Assembly: GCF_014653175.1 (NCBI RefSeq)
Contig: NZ_BNAG01000001.1
Span: forward strand, 1,116,001 to 1,180,000
Length of the DNA stretch: 64,000 nt
Source: Roseivirga thermotolerans
Lineage (GTDB): Bacteria > Bacteroidota > Bacteroidia > Cytophagales > Cyclobacteriaceae
Direction: 5' to 3'
The notes below the pieces were generated by a model. That model did no database searches. It worked only from the letters and a program-made list of their open reading frames with translations, and was not told the DNA's origin. How positions within the stretch are numbered: position 1 is the first letter of the stretch; each line of letters begins with the position of its first letter. This document shows positions 33,505-43,565 of this stretch, in pieces. A program made the translations under genes and the position numbers.

Positions 33505-36249
33505 TTATGCGAAAGCTTTGTCTAAAATTTGTTCTTGTTCTTGTGCGTGTACTTTGGCAAAGCCGGTTGCTGGTGAAGCACTGGCCTTGCGAGAAATAAG
33601 CTTAAAGCTTCTTTCCGGGTAAATGCGCTGAATGTAGTTCCAATAGCCCATGTTCTCGGGCTCTTCTTGCAACCACATAAACTCCTTGGCTTTGTTGTAC
33701 TGGTTCAACAGTTCTTCTACCTGAGTTTTTGGGAATGGATGCAGTTGTTCTATTCGAATAAGCGCTACATCTTTGGTTTTATCTTTTTCCCTTCTTTCCA
33801 GCAGATCGTAATAAACTTTTCCGCTACAAAGCACAACTTTTCGGGCAGATGCAGCTTTTACTTCAGGGTCGCCAATTACTTCTTTGAACCTTCCTGTGCT
33901 AAACTCTTCTAATGGGGAGATAGCTTTAGGATGTCTCAACAAAGACTTGGGAGACATAACCACCAATGGTTTTCTAAAGTCCCAGGTAAGTTGTCGTCTT
34001 AAAGCGTGGAAGAAATTGGAAGGAGTGGTAATGTTGGCCACTATCATGTTATACTCTGCACAAAGCTGCAAATAGCGCTCGGGGCGAGCATTAGAGTGTT
34101 CAGGTCCCTGACCTTCATAGCCATGCGGCAACAGAAGCACCAGTCCGTTCATGCGTTGCCATTTAGACTCTGAGCACGAAATGAACTGATCGATCATTAC
34201 CTGAGCCCCGTTAGCAAAATCGCCAAATTGGGCTTCCCAAATGGTTAACGCATTTGGGTTGGCCATGGCATAACCAAACTCAAAGCCCATAACACCAAAC
34301 TCTGAGAGTAGTGAATTATATATTTCAAACTGCTGCTCGGATCCTTCCAGATGATTAAGGCTGTTGTAGGCTTCATTGGTGTTGGCATCGTGCAAAACGG
34401 CATGTCTGTGAGAGAAGGTGCCACGCTGAACATCTTGTCCCGTAAGCCTTACAGGCTTGCCATCGAGCATTAAAGTACCGTAAGCCAATAGTTCTCCTCC
34501 GGCCCAGTTTACCTGTTTATCTTTGAAGAACATGTCTTTACGTTGCTTCAGCTGTTTTTCAATTTGCTTAATGGGCTTAAAGCCTTTTGGCAACTTGGTG
34601 AGTGCTTCGGCAACCTTATTGATCTTAGCCTCTGAAGCCCCGGTTTCTGGTGAAAGATCGAAATCTTCCGGTTTGGATCTCCTAAGGTTTCTCCATTCTT
34701 CCTCCAGCGGTTGGTATACATAGGGTAAAGGTTTTTGCTTTACCATATTAAGTCTGTCTTGAAGCAGCTCCCTGAACTCCGCATCCATGGTTTTTGCTAG
34801 TTCTGCTTCTACCTCACCCATTTCTATAAGTTTCTTATTGTAGACCTCTCGCGGGTTAGGGTGTTTGCTTATCACATTGTATAGCGAGGGCTGGGTGAAT
34901 TTGGGCTCGTCACTTTCATTGTGTCCATGTCTGCGGTAGCAAACCATATCCACAAAAATGTCATCGCCAAACTTTTGTCGGTATTCCGTGGCAAACTGTA
35001 CGCAGAAAACCACTGCTTCAGGATCGTCACCATTTACATGGAGAACCGGGGCATCTATAATTTTAGCTACATCTGTACAGTAAATGCTTGAGCGGGCATC
35101 GTCAAAGTCGGTTGTAAACCCAACCTGGTTGTTAATTACAAAGTGAATGGTACCACCGGTTTTGTAGCCATCTAACTGGCTCATCTGCACTACTTCGTAC
35201 ACAATGCCCTGGCCGGCAACAGCCGCATCGCCATGAATTAATACAGGCAATACTTTGGAACGATCGCGGCTGTATTCAGCATCGCCTTTAGCGCGCACAA
35301 AACCTTCCACAACCGGGTTTACAGCTTCCAGGTGCGAAGGGTTGGGGGCTAGTTTTATCTCTATGGTGTTTCCGCTTGGGGTATTTACCTGGCTGGAGAA
35401 TCCCATGTGATATTTTACGTCACCATCGCCCATGGTTAGGTCTGGTGTGGCATTCCCTTCAAACTCATTGAAGATTTGTTCGTAGGTTTTGCCCATAATA
35501 TTGGCCAAAACGTTTAGCCGCCCGCGGTGAGCCATTCCAATCATCACTTCCTGCACACCCAGTTCGGCTCCTTTGTTAATAATGGCGTCTAAGGCGGCTA
35601 TGGTAGTTTCACCACCTTCCAACGAAAATCTTTTTTGGCCGAGATATTTCGTGTGAAGGAAATTTTCGAATACCACCGCTTCATTTAGCTTTTTCAGAAT
35701 TCGCTTTCGCTGTTCTTTCGATGGCTTAAAGTTTAATGCGTCTTTTTCAATTTTTTCACGAAGCCACTTCAGCTTTTCAGGGTCGCGAACATACATGTAT
35801 TCAAACCCAACGGTTCCTTCGTAGATGTACTTTAACGATTCGATAATCTTTCGAAGGGGGGCTCGGCCAATACCAATTTCTTCACCACAATTGAACTCTG
35901 TATCCAGATCAGCATCGGATAGGCCAAAGTCTTGAAGGTCGAGAATAGGCTTCCTATCTTTTCGCTCCCTTACCGGGTTGGTTTTTGAGCGTAGGTGAGC
36001 ACGGGTTCTGTAGGCGTGTATCAGGTTGCGAACATTTACCTCCTTGTCTGACACAATGCCAGACGGTGTTGAGCTTTTAGCGGCTTTTTCGCTGCCCGGG
36101 AGCATAGGAAATGCCTCTTGAGCAAACTCGAAACCTTCGAAAAACTTCTTCCAGCCCTCATCGACACTCGAAGGGTCTTGTGCATACTGCTGATACAACG
36201 ATTCTATTGCCTTGGGGTCGGCATTACTGATGTATGAAAATTTATCCAT
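33505..36249 (-). CDS. sucA: 2-oxoglutarate dehydrogenase E1 component
   Basis: A 914-residue ThDP-dependent enzyme that decarboxylates 2-oxoglutarate in the TCA cycle. The N-terminal E2-binding segment YISNADPKAIESLYQQY (residues 5-21) and the YEGTVGFEYMYV-type start of the catalytic domain are both present. ThDP motifs include HGDAAVAGQGIVYE (about 338-351) and, in the C-terminal half, GTFSHRHAVLHD (about 623-634) and NSLLSEFGVMGFEFGYA (about 653-669). Length matches the family. It is first in an operon with odhB, preceded by a - strand -7 element TACCTTTG at 36276-36283. Confidence 0.95.
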   Translation of the reverse strand: MDKFSYISNADPKAIESLYQQYAQDPSSVDEGWKKFFEGFEFAQEAFPMLPGSEKAAKSSTPSGIVSDKEVNVRNLIHAYRTRAHLRSKTNPVRERKDRKPILDLQDFGLSDADLDTEFNCGEEIGIGRAPLRKIIESLKYIYEGTVGFEYMYVRDPEKLKWLREKIEKDALNFKPSKEQRKRILKKLNEAVVFENFLHTKYLGQKRFSLEGGETTIAALDAIINKGAELGVQEVMIGMAHRGRLNVLANIMGKTYEQIFNEFEGNATPDLTMGDGDVKYHMGFSSQVNTPSGNTIEIKLAPNPSHLEAVNPVVEGFVRAKGDAEYSRDRSKVLPVLIHGDAAVAGQGIVYEVVQMSQLDGYKTGGTIHFVINNQVGFTTDFDDARSSIYCTDVAKIIDAPVLHVNGDDPEAVVFCVQFATEYRQKFGDDIFVDMVCYRRHGHNESDEPKFTQPSLYNVISKHPNPREVYNKKLIEMGEVEAELAKTMDAEFRELLQDRLNMVKQKPLPYVYQPLEEEWRNLRRSKPEDFDLSPETGASEAKINKVAEALTKLPKGFKPIKQIEKQLKQRKDMFFKDKQVNWAGGELLAYGTLMLDGKPVRLTGQDVQRGTFSHRHAVLHDANTNEAYNSLNHLEGSEQQFEIYNSLLSEFGVMGFEFGYAMANPNALTIWEAQFGDFANGAQVMIDQFISCSESKWQRMNGLVLLLPHGYEGQGPEHSNARPERYLQLCAEYNMIVANITTPSNFFHALRRQLTWDFRKPLVVMSPKSLLRHPKAISPLEEFSTGRFKEVIGDPEVKAASARKVVLCSGKVYYDLLERREKDKTKDVALIRIEQLHPFPKTQVEELLNQYNKAKEFMWLQEEPENMGYWNYIQRIYPERSFKLISRKASASPATGFAKVHAQEQEQILDKAFA

Positions 36250-36275
36250 GTGCAGGAAATTACCTCTGAATGCGA

Positions 36276-36283
36276 CAAAGGTA
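36276..36283 (-). promoter_or_regulatory. -7 element (TACCTTTG) for sucA-odhB
   Basis: On the - strand TACCTTTG matches TAnnTTTG and lies 27 bases before the sucA ATG. The downstream bases TCGCATTC resemble other start regions in the window. No clear -33 TTG. Confidence 0.5.
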
Positions 36284-36416
36284 CTCTATTCGTTTAGCTA
36301 TTAAAAACCGTATAAACGGTTTTACGAATTCGATTGATATTGAGTTGTTAACTTACGTTTTGAGTGAGCTTTGTTCATAATTTTCAAGAGCGGTGTGTTT
36401 TTATTTAAAAAGCCCT

Positions 36417-36424
36417 TATCTTTG
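36417..36424 (+). promoter_or_regulatory. -7 element (TATCTTTG) of the rpsP operon
   Basis: Matches TAnnTTTG and is followed by CAGTCC then TTTTTCGGGA, almost the same start region as at rplS (38317). It lies 70 bases before the rpsP ATG, leaving a structured leader. Confidence 0.6.
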
Positions 36425-36493
36425 CAGTCCTTTTTCGGGACGTGTTCCCAATGAAGAAGTGAGGACGTGATCCTCGTAAACCATAAATGTAAA
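36425..36493 (+). promoter_or_regulatory. Structured 5' leader of rpsP
   Basis: The leader holds small hairpins: GGGA-cgtgt-TCCC near 36437-36449 and GAGGA-cgtga-TCCTC at 36461-36475. Ribosomal-protein leaders often bind their own product; this is suggestive only. Confidence 0.35.
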
Positions 36494-37060
36494 ATGGCAG
36501 TAAAAATCAGATTGGCCAGAAGAGGCCGTAAGAAAAGAGCAATGTACGATGTAGTCATTGCCGATGCTAGAGCACCACGAGATGGTCGCTTTATTGAGAA
36601 AATCGGAACGTATGATCCGAATACTAACCCGGCATCAATCAACTTGGATAACGACAAGGCGTTCCAGTGGTTGATGAACGGAGCTCAACCAACCGATACT
36701 GTGAAGGCTATGCTTTCATACAGAGGGTTGATGTTGAAAAAGCACCTTCAAATAGGTGTTATTAAAGGAGCACTTACTCAGGAAGAAGCTGATAAGAAAT
36801 TTGAAGCTTGGTTGGCTGAGAAGGACGCTAAAATCCAAGGCAAATCAGACAAGCTTGCTCAGGAGAAAGAAGCAGCCAGAAAAGCTAAGCTGGAAGCTGA
36901 AGCCAAAGTAAATGCTGCAAGAGCAGAAGCGTTGGCGGCTAAGAAAGCAGAAGCAGAAGCTGCTGCCAAGGCAGAAGAAGAGGCTACCGAAGAAGCTGAG
37001 GCAGAAGTAGAAGCATCGGCCGAGGAGCCTGCTGCTGAAGAAGGCGAGTCTAAGGAATAA
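36494..37060 (+). CDS. rpsP: 30S ribosomal protein S16 with long acidic/alanine tail
   Basis: A 188-residue protein. Residues 1-85 are the S16 core ([20 protein letters not shown], then [20 protein letters not shown]). The remaining 100 residues form an Ala/Glu/Lys-rich helix that ends highly acidic. The E. coli protein has 82 residues; long tails of this kind occur in Bacteroidota S16. The ATG at 36494 fits the family start; an upstream in-frame ATG at 36467 would add nine residues from the leader. It is first in rpsP-rimM-trmD, eight bases before rimM. Confidence 0.93.
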   Translation: MAVKIRLARRGRKKRAMYDVVIADARAPRDGRFIEKIGTYDPNTNPASINLDNDKAFQWLMNGAQPTDTVKAMLSYRGLMLKKHLQIGVIKGALTQEEADKKFEAWLAEKDAKIQGKSDKLAQEKEAARKAKLEAEAKVNAARAEALAAKKAEAEAAAKAEEEATEEAEAEVEASAEEPAAEEGESKE

Positions 37061-37068
37061 GTCCGGCC

Positions 37069-37611
37069 ATGACGCTTGATGATTGCTTTCAGTTGGGTTA
37101 TATCATCAAACCGCATGGTTTAAAAGGAGAGCTGCAGTTGTTTTTAGATGTGGATTCTCCTTCAGACTACCGAAATTTGGAATCAGTTTTTGTTCGCAAA
37201 GGACAACAGCTGGTTCCTTTTTTTATTGAAAGCCTTCAGGTGGGGCCTACCAAAGCCATAGTAGCGTTTGAAGACATCGTTTCATTAGAGCAAGCAGAGG
37301 AGCTTAGAGGGCTGGAGTTGTATCTTCCTCTTAGTTTTTTACCTGCTGCAGGAGCCAATGAGTTTTACCTGCACGAAATTGAAGGCTTTATAGTAGTTAA
37401 CCAGGAAGGGCAGCCCCTTGGCGCAATAAATAACATTGTGGAAAGTGGGCCTCAGCTGATTTTTGTGATAGAAAATGAGGAAGGAGTAGAAATACTACTG
37501 CCCTATCAAAAGCAATTACTAATTCGTATAGATCGGGAGAACAAGGAAATTCACCTGACCGTACCGGAAGGACTGGTAGAGGTATACACCAACCCAACTG
37601 ATGAGAATTGA
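37069..37611 (+). CDS. rimM: Ribosome maturation factor RimM
   Basis: A 180-residue two-domain protein. The RimM N-terminal barrel begins [19 protein letters not shown] (residues 9-27); the PRC-barrel domain follows from about residue 95 ([20 protein letters not shown]). RimM binds S19 and assists 30S head assembly and 16S processing. It overlaps trmD by 11 bases, indicating translational coupling, as expected from the conserved rpsP-rimM-trmD-rplS order. Confidence 0.95.
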   Translation: MTLDDCFQLGYIIKPHGLKGELQLFLDVDSPSDYRNLESVFVRKGQQLVPFFIESLQVGPTKAIVAFEDIVSLEQAEELRGLELYLPLSFLPAAGANEFYLHEIEGFIVVNQEGQPLGAINNIVESGPQLIFVIENEEGVEILLPYQKQLLIRIDRENKEIHLTVPEGLVEVYTNPTDEN

Positions 37612-38278
37612 TATTATCACCTGCTTGCCAAGACTGTTAGACAGTCCTTTTTCGCACTCTATCTTACAGCGTGCTCAGGAAAAGGGCTTGGTAGAAGTGG
37701 TGGTTCATGACTTACGCCAATGGGCTACCAATAAGCAAAAGCAGCTCGATGACTACGCCTATGGTGGAGGTGCAGGCATGGTGATGATGATAGAGCCCAT
37801 TGACCGCTGTATCTCTCAACTGAAGAGCGAAAGGGCCTACGATGAGATTATTTATATGACCCCGGATGGTGCCAGATTAAATCAAGGCATGGCCAACCAG
37901 CTTTCACTAAAAAAGAACCTTATTATACTTTGTGGGCATTATAAGGGGGTAGACGAGCGGGTTAGAGAGGCTTTTATTACGCGAGAAGTTAGTATTGGAG
38001 ACTACGTGTTGTCTGGTGGTGAGTTGGCTGCTGCAGTATTGTCTGATGCCATTATTCGCCTAATACCGGGGGTGTTGTCAGATGAGACCTCCGCTTTAAC
38101 GGATTCGTTTCAGGATAATCTACTGGCTCCACCTGTATATACCAGGCCGGCAGAGTATAAGGGTATGAAGGTTCCCGAGGTATTACTTAGCGGCCATCAA
38201 CAAAAAATTGAAGATTGGAGGGCTCAAAAAGCCCTAGAAAGAACCCAGGCAAGAAGGCCTGATTTATTGAATGAATAA
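37601..38278 (+). CDS. trmD: tRNA (guanine-N1)-methyltransferase TrmD
   Basis: A 225-residue SPOUT-fold enzyme that methylates G37 of tRNAs to prevent frameshifting. Knot-region motifs are visible: [17 protein letters not shown] (about residues 50-66), [15 protein letters not shown] (about 107-121) and [20 protein letters not shown] (about 131-150). Length is typical. It overlaps rimM and is followed by rplS after 85 bases that contain a separate promoter. Confidence 0.95.
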   Translation: MRIDIITCLPRLLDSPFSHSILQRAQEKGLVEVVVHDLRQWATNKQKQLDDYAYGGGAGMVMMIEPIDRCISQLKSERAYDEIIYMTPDGARLNQGMANQLSLKKNLIILCGHYKGVDERVREAFITREVSIGDYVLSGGELAAAVLSDAIIRLIPGVLSDETSALTDSFQDNLLAPPVYTRPAEYKGMKVPEVLLSGHQQKIEDWRAQKALERTQARRPDLLNE

Positions 38279-38316
38279 ATTTTCCCGTAAAAGGCAGATT
38301 ATCAAAAACTAATCTC

Positions 38317-38324
38317 TATATTTG
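38317..38324 (+). promoter_or_regulatory. -7 element (TATATTTG) of rplS
   Basis: Exact TAnnTTTG match, 39 bases before the rplS ATG. The following CAGTCCGTTTTGCGGGA parallels the rpsP start region, suggesting joint control of two ribosomal-protein promoters. Confidence 0.6.
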
Positions 38325-38363
38325 CAGTCCGTTTTGCGGGAAGAGCTTTTAGACGAAGAAATC

Positions 38364-38717
38364 ATGAGCGATCTTATCAAACTTATAGAGGAAGAAAACA
38401 ACGAGAGAAGAGCTGAATTCCCTTCTTTCGATGCTGGTGATACTATCAATGTACACGTTAAAATTAAAGAAGGAAACAAGGAGAGAATCCAGCAGTTCCA
38501 AGGTACTGTTATACAAAGAAAGAATCCCGGAACCAACGGTGAGACTTTCACTGTAAGAAAGGTATCTGGAGGTGTAGGTGTTGAGCGAATCTTCCCTATC
38601 CTTTCTCCAAACATCGACAAAATCGAAGTATTGAGAAGAGGTAAAGTAAGAAGAGCGAGATTGTTCTACTTAAGAGGACGTCAGGGTAAAGCAGCAAGAA
38701 TTAAAGAAAAGCTGTAA
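38364..38717 (+). CDS. rplS: 50S ribosomal protein L19
   Basis: A 117-residue protein with the L19 core: [20 protein letters not shown] (about residues 17-36), [29 protein letters not shown] (about 55-74), and the basic end [21 protein letters not shown]19 lies at the subunit interface. The ATG at 38364 gives the usual family start; an in-frame TTG at 38322 would add 14 residues lying inside the leader. It has its own promoter and a strong terminator. Confidence 0.95.
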   Translation: MSDLIKLIEEENNERRAEFPSFDAGDTINVHVKIKEGNKERIQQFQGTVIQRKNPGTNGETFTVRKVSGGVGVERIFPILSPNIDKIEVLRRGKVRRARLFYLRGRQGKAARIKEKL

Positions 38718-38739
38718 ATCACCATTAAAGAATATAGAG

Positions 38740-38763
38740 AAGCCCCTTTTAGGGGCTTTTTTT
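38740..38763 (+). terminator. Rho-independent terminator after rplS
   Basis: AAGCCCC pairs with GGGGCTT across a five-base loop (stem 38740-38758), then T-run to 38763. It lies 23 bases after the stop. Confidence 0.88.
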
Positions 38764-38859
38764 ATGCCCTTTTAAGTAGGTCTTTGCAATTGAGAGCGTC
38801 ATTTTGTCACTATTCCAAAAAAGGCTCGTTAATTGCAGAATAGTGCGAAATCTTCAATA

Positions 38860-39633
38860 ATGGCATTGATTGAATTTTATAAATACCAGGGTACAGGCAA
38901 CGATTTTGTTATGATTGATAATCGGAAGCTGACCTTCGACAAGCAAAACCTTAAAACCGTAGCTAAACTGTGCGACAGGCGCTTTGGAATTGGAGCCGAT
39001 GGATTGATTCTTATTGAAACATCTACATCAGCAGACTTTGAGATGGTCTATTTTAACTCCGATGGAAGTCAGTCGCTCTGTGGAAATGGGAGTCGTTGTG
39101 CGGTAATGTTTGCCAGGTTTCTGGGTATTATCAATAATGAAACCACCTTTTTAGCCATAGATGGAGAGCACTATGCCAAAATTGAAGATCAAATAGTGCA
39201 CCTTAAGATGCACGATGTGTCAGACTACGAATTAATCGGAACCGATTACCTGATAGACACCGGCTCGCCACATTACATACGTTTTGTAGAAGATACAGAC
39301 CGCATAGACCCTGTGGTGGAAGGTAGGAAAGTTCGTTATTCCGATCGCTTTTCAGAAAAAGGAGTGAACGTTAACTTCCTGCAACAGGTGAATAACAACA
39401 CACTGAAAATACGAACCTATGAGCGGGGAGTGGAAAACGAAACCTTGAGCTGTGGGACCGGCTGTACCGCGGCTGCCTTGTCACTGGCGCTTAAACAACC
39501 GGTAAACTCAGTGAATTTGCTGGCCATGGGAGGGCAACTCAATGTTTCGTTCAACCGGCATGACAGTGGTTTTACCGATATCTTTTTAAGTGGTCCGGCA
39601 CAACATGTTTTCAGAGGTCAAATTCAGGTCTAA
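38860..39633 (+). CDS. dapF: Diaminopimelate epimerase
   Basis: A 257-residue cofactor-independent epimerase converting LL- to meso-diaminopimelate for lysine and peptidoglycan. The two catalytic cysteines lie in SLCGNGSRCA (C74) and SCGTGCTAAALSL (near residue 200). The start FYKYQGTGNDFVMIDNR is typical. The ATG at 38860 is preferred; an in-frame TTG at 38833 would add nine residues. It stands alone between the rplS terminator and secA. Confidence 0.93.
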   Translation: MALIEFYKYQGTGNDFVMIDNRKLTFDKQNLKTVAKLCDRRFGIGADGLILIETSTSADFEMVYFNSDGSQSLCGNGSRCAVMFARFLGIINNETTFLAIDGEHYAKIEDQIVHLKMHDVSDYELIGTDYLIDTGSPHYIRFVEDTDRIDPVVEGRKVRYSDRFSEKGVNVNFLQQVNNNTLKIRTYERGVENETLSCGTGCTAAALSLALKQPVNSVNLLAMGGQLNVSFNRHDSGFTDIFLSGPAQHVFRGQIQV

Positions 39634-39672
39634 AGAAATAAATCAGACCTTCATAATTTATGCGCAAGCAAC

Positions 39673-39680
39673 TAACTTTA
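39673..39680 (+). promoter_or_regulatory. Near-consensus -7 element (TAACTTTA) of secA
   Basis: One mismatch to TAnnTTTG, followed by GCAG as in the other TTTGCA promoters, 18 bases before the secA ATG. Confidence 0.4.
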
Positions 39681-39697
39681 GCAGATAATTTTAAGAT

Positions 39698-42600
39698 ATG
39701 AGTATTCTTACAAAAGGGTTAGCCAAGCTTTTCGGAAGCAAGTCAGATAGGGATATAAAGGAAGTGACCCCTTATGTTGAAGAAATCAACAAAATATATA
39801 CTTCACTCGCAGGTTTATCGGACGATGAGCTAAGAGGAAAAACGGAAGAACTTAAAACACGAATCGCCACCGACCTGAAGTCTATAGATGACCAGATTGC
39901 TGAGCTGCATGACAAAATTCAGAATCAACCAGATCTGGATATTCAGGAAAAGGAAGCCACCTTCGAAGCCATCGATAAACTGGAAGAAGATCGCAATGAG
40001 GCTCTGGAGAAAACCCTCATGACTATTTTGCCTGAGGCCTTTGCCATAGTTAAAGAAACAGCCAGAAGGTTCAAAGAAAACGGACAGCTACAGGTAACCG
40101 CTACTTTGTGGGACAGGCAACTTGCCGCAAAGGGTGATCATATTGTCATTGATGGTGATAAGGCCACCTGGAAGAACGAATGGATGGCAGCAGGTAGCCG
40201 TGTGAAATGGGAAATGCTTCATTATGATGTGCAGCTAATTGGAGGAATAGTATTGCATCAGGGTAAAATTGCCGAAATGGCTACAGGTGAGGGTAAAACC
40301 CTGGTAGCAACACTGCCTGCCTACCTGAATGCTTTGGCTGGTCGTGGAGTTCATGTAGTAACCGTAAACGATTACCTGGCCAAGCGAGACTCAGAGTGGA
40401 TGGCTCCTCTCTTTCAGTTCCATGGCCTGAGCATAGACTGTATAGACAAACACCAGCCTAATTCACAGGAGAGAAGAGAGGCTTATCGATGCGACATTAC
40501 CTACGGAACCAACAATGAATTTGGCTTCGATTACTTGCGCGATAACATGGCCAGAGAGTCTACTGAACTGGTTCAACGCAAGCATCATTTTGCTATGGTC
40601 GATGAGGTTGATTCCGTTTTGATAGATGAAGCCCGTACACCACTTATTATTTCAGGCCCCGTTCCAAGAGGTGATGAGCACGAATTTTATGATTTAAAAC
40701 CTCGTATTCAGAAGCTGGTAGATGCCCAGAGAAAACTATGTAGTCAATACCTCAACGATGCCAAGAAGCTCATAGGAGAGGGTAGTGAACAAGAAGGTGG
40801 ACTGGCACTATTCAGGGCCTATAGAGGACTGCCTAAATACAAGCCGCTAATCAAGTACTTGAGTGAAACCGGGGTAAAGGCCATTTTGCAGAAGACAGAA
40901 AACTTTTATCTGCAAGACAACCAGAAGAACATGCCTCAGGCCGATGAGCCTCTATTCTTTACCATCGATGAGAAGAGCAATGCAGTAAATCTCACCGAAA
41001 GAGGAACAGAATTGATTACCGGAGAAGGTGAAGATCCAAACTTCTTCATACTCACCGATATTGGTGATGTAGTGGCTCAGTTGGAGAAAAGTGAAGGTCT
41101 GACTGATGAAGAAAAGCTCAAAAAGAAAGATGAGGCCATAAAAGACTATAGTGTAAAAGCGCAGCGTATACATACTGTAAACCAGTTGCTCAAGGCCTAT
41201 ACCATGTTTGAACGCGATACCGAGTACATTGTGGTAGACAACAAGGTAAAAATTGTTGACGAGCAAACCGGTAGGGTAATGGAAGGCCGAAGATACTCCG
41301 ATGGTCTTCACCAGGCCATAGAGGCTAAAGAGAATGTAAAGGTTGAAGATGCCACGCAAACCTACGCAACCATTACACTCCAGAACTACTTCCGTATGTA
41401 CCACAAATTGGCTGGTATGACGGGTACTGCCGAAACAGAAGCCGGTGAGTTTTGGGAAATATACAAGCTCGATACGGTGGTAATTCCAACCAACCGGCCC
41501 ATACAAAGAGACGATAGACAAGACAAAGTATACAAGACCGTACGCGAAAAATTCAATGCAGTAGTCGATGAAATTGTGGAGCTTACCGAACAAGGCAGGC
41601 CTGTGTTGGTCGGTACAACTTCGGTAGAAATTTCGGAGATACTGAGCCGAATGCTCAATCTCAAGAAAATTCAGCATCAGGTGCTCAATGCTAAGCAACA
41701 CGCGCGCGAAGCCGATATTGTTGCCGAGGCAGGTAAACCAGGTACTGTAACAATAGCCACCAACATGGCGGGTAGAGGTACCGACATTAAGTTGCATCCA
41801 GACTCTAAGGCCGCGGGAGGTTTGGCCATTATTGGTACCGAACGCCATGAATCGCGAAGGGTAGACCGACAGCTTCGGGGTAGAGCCGGTAGACAAGGAG
41901 ACCCCGGGTCTTCACAGTTCTTTGTCTCGCTCGAAGACAACCTGATGAGACTCTTTGGTTCAGACCGGGTGGCAAAGCTAATGGACCGTATGGGGCTCAA
42001 AGAGGGTGAAATGATTCAACACTCTATGATTACCAAGTCTATTGAAAGAGCTCAAAAGAAGGTTGAAGAAAACAACTTTGGTATTCGAAAAAGACTGCTG
42101 GAGTATGACGATGTAATGAATCAGCAACGCACGGTAATCTACGACAGACGTAGAAATGCCCTGCAAGGTGAGAGGCTTCAGCTCGACATCATGAACATGA
42201 TGTATGATACCTGCGAGGAAATTGTAAATAACAGTAAGCCCGCCTCAGATTACGATGCCTTTAAGCTCAACTGCATTAGCATTTTGGGGCTAGACACAAA
42301 AATTTCTGAAGATCAGTTTACAACCACCGGCCAAAACAATCTGGTGAATGACCTTTATGAAGAAGCTTTTTCGGCCTATCAGGCTAAGAATAAGCTAATA
42401 GCTGAGCGAACACTGCCGTTGATGAAACACATTCAAAAGGAGCGCGGTGCAACCGTAACCAACATTCTCTTACCGTTTACTGACGGAAAGAGACAAATTG
42501 GTGTGGCTGTCAATCTGGAGAAGACCATTGAATCGAATAATGCAGAGCTCATTAGAGCCATGGAAAAATCCATTACCCTTGGTGTAATCGACCTTACCTG

Positions 42601-43048
42601 GAAGGAACACTTAAGGGATATGGACGACCTGAAGCAATCGGTACAAAATGCAGTGTACGAGCAAAAAGATCCACTGTTAATCTATAAGTTCGAAGCCTTT
42701 GAGATGTTCAAAGCCTTCCTGACCAAAGTGAACGAAGAGACTATATCATTCCTTACCAAGTCTTTCATTCCGAGCGAAGACCCCAATAGGGTTCAAGAGG
42801 CTCGTTCGTCCAGAAGAGAAAACTACAACGAATCCAAAGAAGAGTCGAAAAGTGCGCTGGCCGGAAGACAAGATACGCGCAACCGACCTCCCGCTGAAAA
42901 AGTGGCGCCTATAAAGTCTGAAAAGATTTATGGAAGAAACGACAGGGTTTCGGTGCAGTACGCAGACGGTACTGTAAAAAAAGACGTTAAATTCAAGGTA
43001 GTAGAGGAAGATATTAAGAACAATAAATGTGTTGTGCTCGATGAATAA
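39698..43048 (+). CDS. secA: Preprotein translocase ATPase SecA
   Basis: An 1116-residue ATPase that drives proteins through SecYEG. Walker A is EMATGEGKT (about residues 190-198) and the DEAD-type box is [15 protein letters not shown] (about 302-316). Helicase-domain motifs include [13 protein letters not shown] (about 688-700) and [15 protein letters not shown] (about 730-744). It is much longer than E. coli SecA (901), with inserts in the N-terminal and first nucleotide-binding domains, as in other Bacteroidota. The C-terminal cysteine/histidine zinc motif is missing; the protein ends in a [20 protein letters not shown] segment. The next gene's ATG overlaps its end. Confidence 0.95.
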   Translation: MSILTKGLAKLFGSKSDRDIKEVTPYVEEINKIYTSLAGLSDDELRGKTEELKTRIATDLKSIDDQIAELHDKIQNQPDLDIQEKEATFEAIDKLEEDRNEALEKTLMTILPEAFAIVKETARRFKENGQLQVTATLWDRQLAAKGDHIVIDGDKATWKNEWMAAGSRVKWEMLHYDVQLIGGIVLHQGKIAEMATGEGKTLVATLPAYLNALAGRGVHVVTVNDYLAKRDSEWMAPLFQFHGLSIDCIDKHQPNSQERREAYRCDITYGTNNEFGFDYLRDNMARESTELVQRKHHFAMVDEVDSVLIDEARTPLIISGPVPRGDEHEFYDLKPRIQKLVDAQRKLCSQYLNDAKKLIGEGSEQEGGLALFRAYRGLPKYKPLIKYLSETGVKAILQKTENFYLQDNQKNMPQADEPLFFTIDEKSNAVNLTERGTELITGEGEDPNFFILTDIGDVVAQLEKSEGLTDEEKLKKKDEAIKDYSVKAQRIHTVNQLLKAYTMFERDTEYIVVDNKVKIVDEQTGRVMEGRRYSDGLHQAIEAKENVKVEDATQTYATITLQNYFRMYHKLAGMTGTAETEAGEFWEIYKLDTVVIPTNRPIQRDDRQDKVYKTVREKFNAVVDEIVELTEQGRPVLVGTTSVEISEILSRMLNLKKIQHQVLNAKQHAREADIVAEAGKPGTVTIATNMAGRGTDIKLHPDSKAAGGLAIIGTERHESRRVDRQLRGRAGRQGDPGSSQFFVSLEDNLMRLFGSDRVAKLMDRMGLKEGEMIQHSMITKSIERAQKKVEENNFGIRKRLLEYDDVMNQQRTVIYDRRRNALQGERLQLDIMNMMYDTCEEIVNNSKPASDYDAFKLNCISILGLDTKISEDQFTTTGQNNLVNDLYEEAFSAYQAKNKLIAERTLPLMKHIQKERGATVTNILLPFTDGKRQIGVAVNLEKTIESNNAELIRAMEKSITLGVIDLTWKEHLRDMDDLKQSVQNAVYEQKDPLLIYKFEAFEMFKAFLTKVNEETISFLTKSFIPSEDPNRVQEARSSRRENYNESKEESKSALAGRQDTRNRPPAEKVAPIKSEKIYGRNDRVSVQYADGTVKKDVKFKVVEEDIKNNKCVVLDE

Positions 43049-43565
43049 GCCATTAAAGAACCTTGCGCTGTGCCTGACTTTGGGCTGGGTGTGTTGGGCT
43101 TGTAGCCCACAAACAGTACCACAACAAACCAGCGTAATTGACTATTCGTACGAAGACGACATCACCAAGTATCGGCCTTTGTTTGAGCCGGAACAAACAA
43201 AGGAGAAGGTGAGCAATGAGGTTCAGTCTAATAGCCCCATGCGTGTTTCTTTCGATGTTTCAGACAAATTGAATGCAGTTATCGACAGCATGGTGGCCAG
43301 GAATGACAGCCTTGGAGTAATTAGTGGCTATACTGTGCTGGTTTATTCAGGTAACGATGAACTACAGGCAGGTCGAATAAGAAACCGCTTGTTCGATTTG
43401 GTGCCGGAACACGAAGCCAGGTTTAGCTACAAGCTTCCCACCTACTTTGTCAAGGTAGGACAGTTCTATCAGCAAATAGAAGCTCAGGCTCTCTACAGAA
43501 AGATTAGAAGCTACTATCCTACGGCCTCTATAGTACCCGATAAATTCCCAATAAAGAATGATTGA
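43041..43565 (+). CDS. Predicted lipoprotein with SPOR-like C-terminus
   Basis: A 174-residue lipoprotein (signal with lipobox-like VCWAC, cysteine at 21). The mature N-terminal third is polar and low-complexity. The last 75 residues ([20 protein letters not shown] ... [20 protein letters not shown]) have the alternating beta-alpha pattern of SPOR-type peptidoglycan-binding domains, but this is a remote resemblance. It overlaps secA by eight bases and the M20 gene by eight bases, so all three may be co-translated. A cell-envelope role next to SecA is plausible. The 43041 start is chosen because it begins the lipoprotein signal. Confidence 0.75.
   Translation: MNKPLKNLALCLTLGWVCWACSPQTVPQQTSVIDYSYEDDITKYRPLFEPEQTKEKVSNEVQSNSPMRVSFDVSDKLNAVIDSMVARNDSLGVISGYTVLVYSGNDELQAGRIRNRLFDLVPEHEARFSYKLPTYFVKVGQFYQQIEAQALYRKIRSYYPTASIVPDKFPIKND

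Noticed and set aside
40952-41896. A 314-codon open frame antisense to secA
   Set aside because: It lies wholly inside the conserved secA coding region, has no recognisable motif and reads as a reverse-strand shadow of secA codons.
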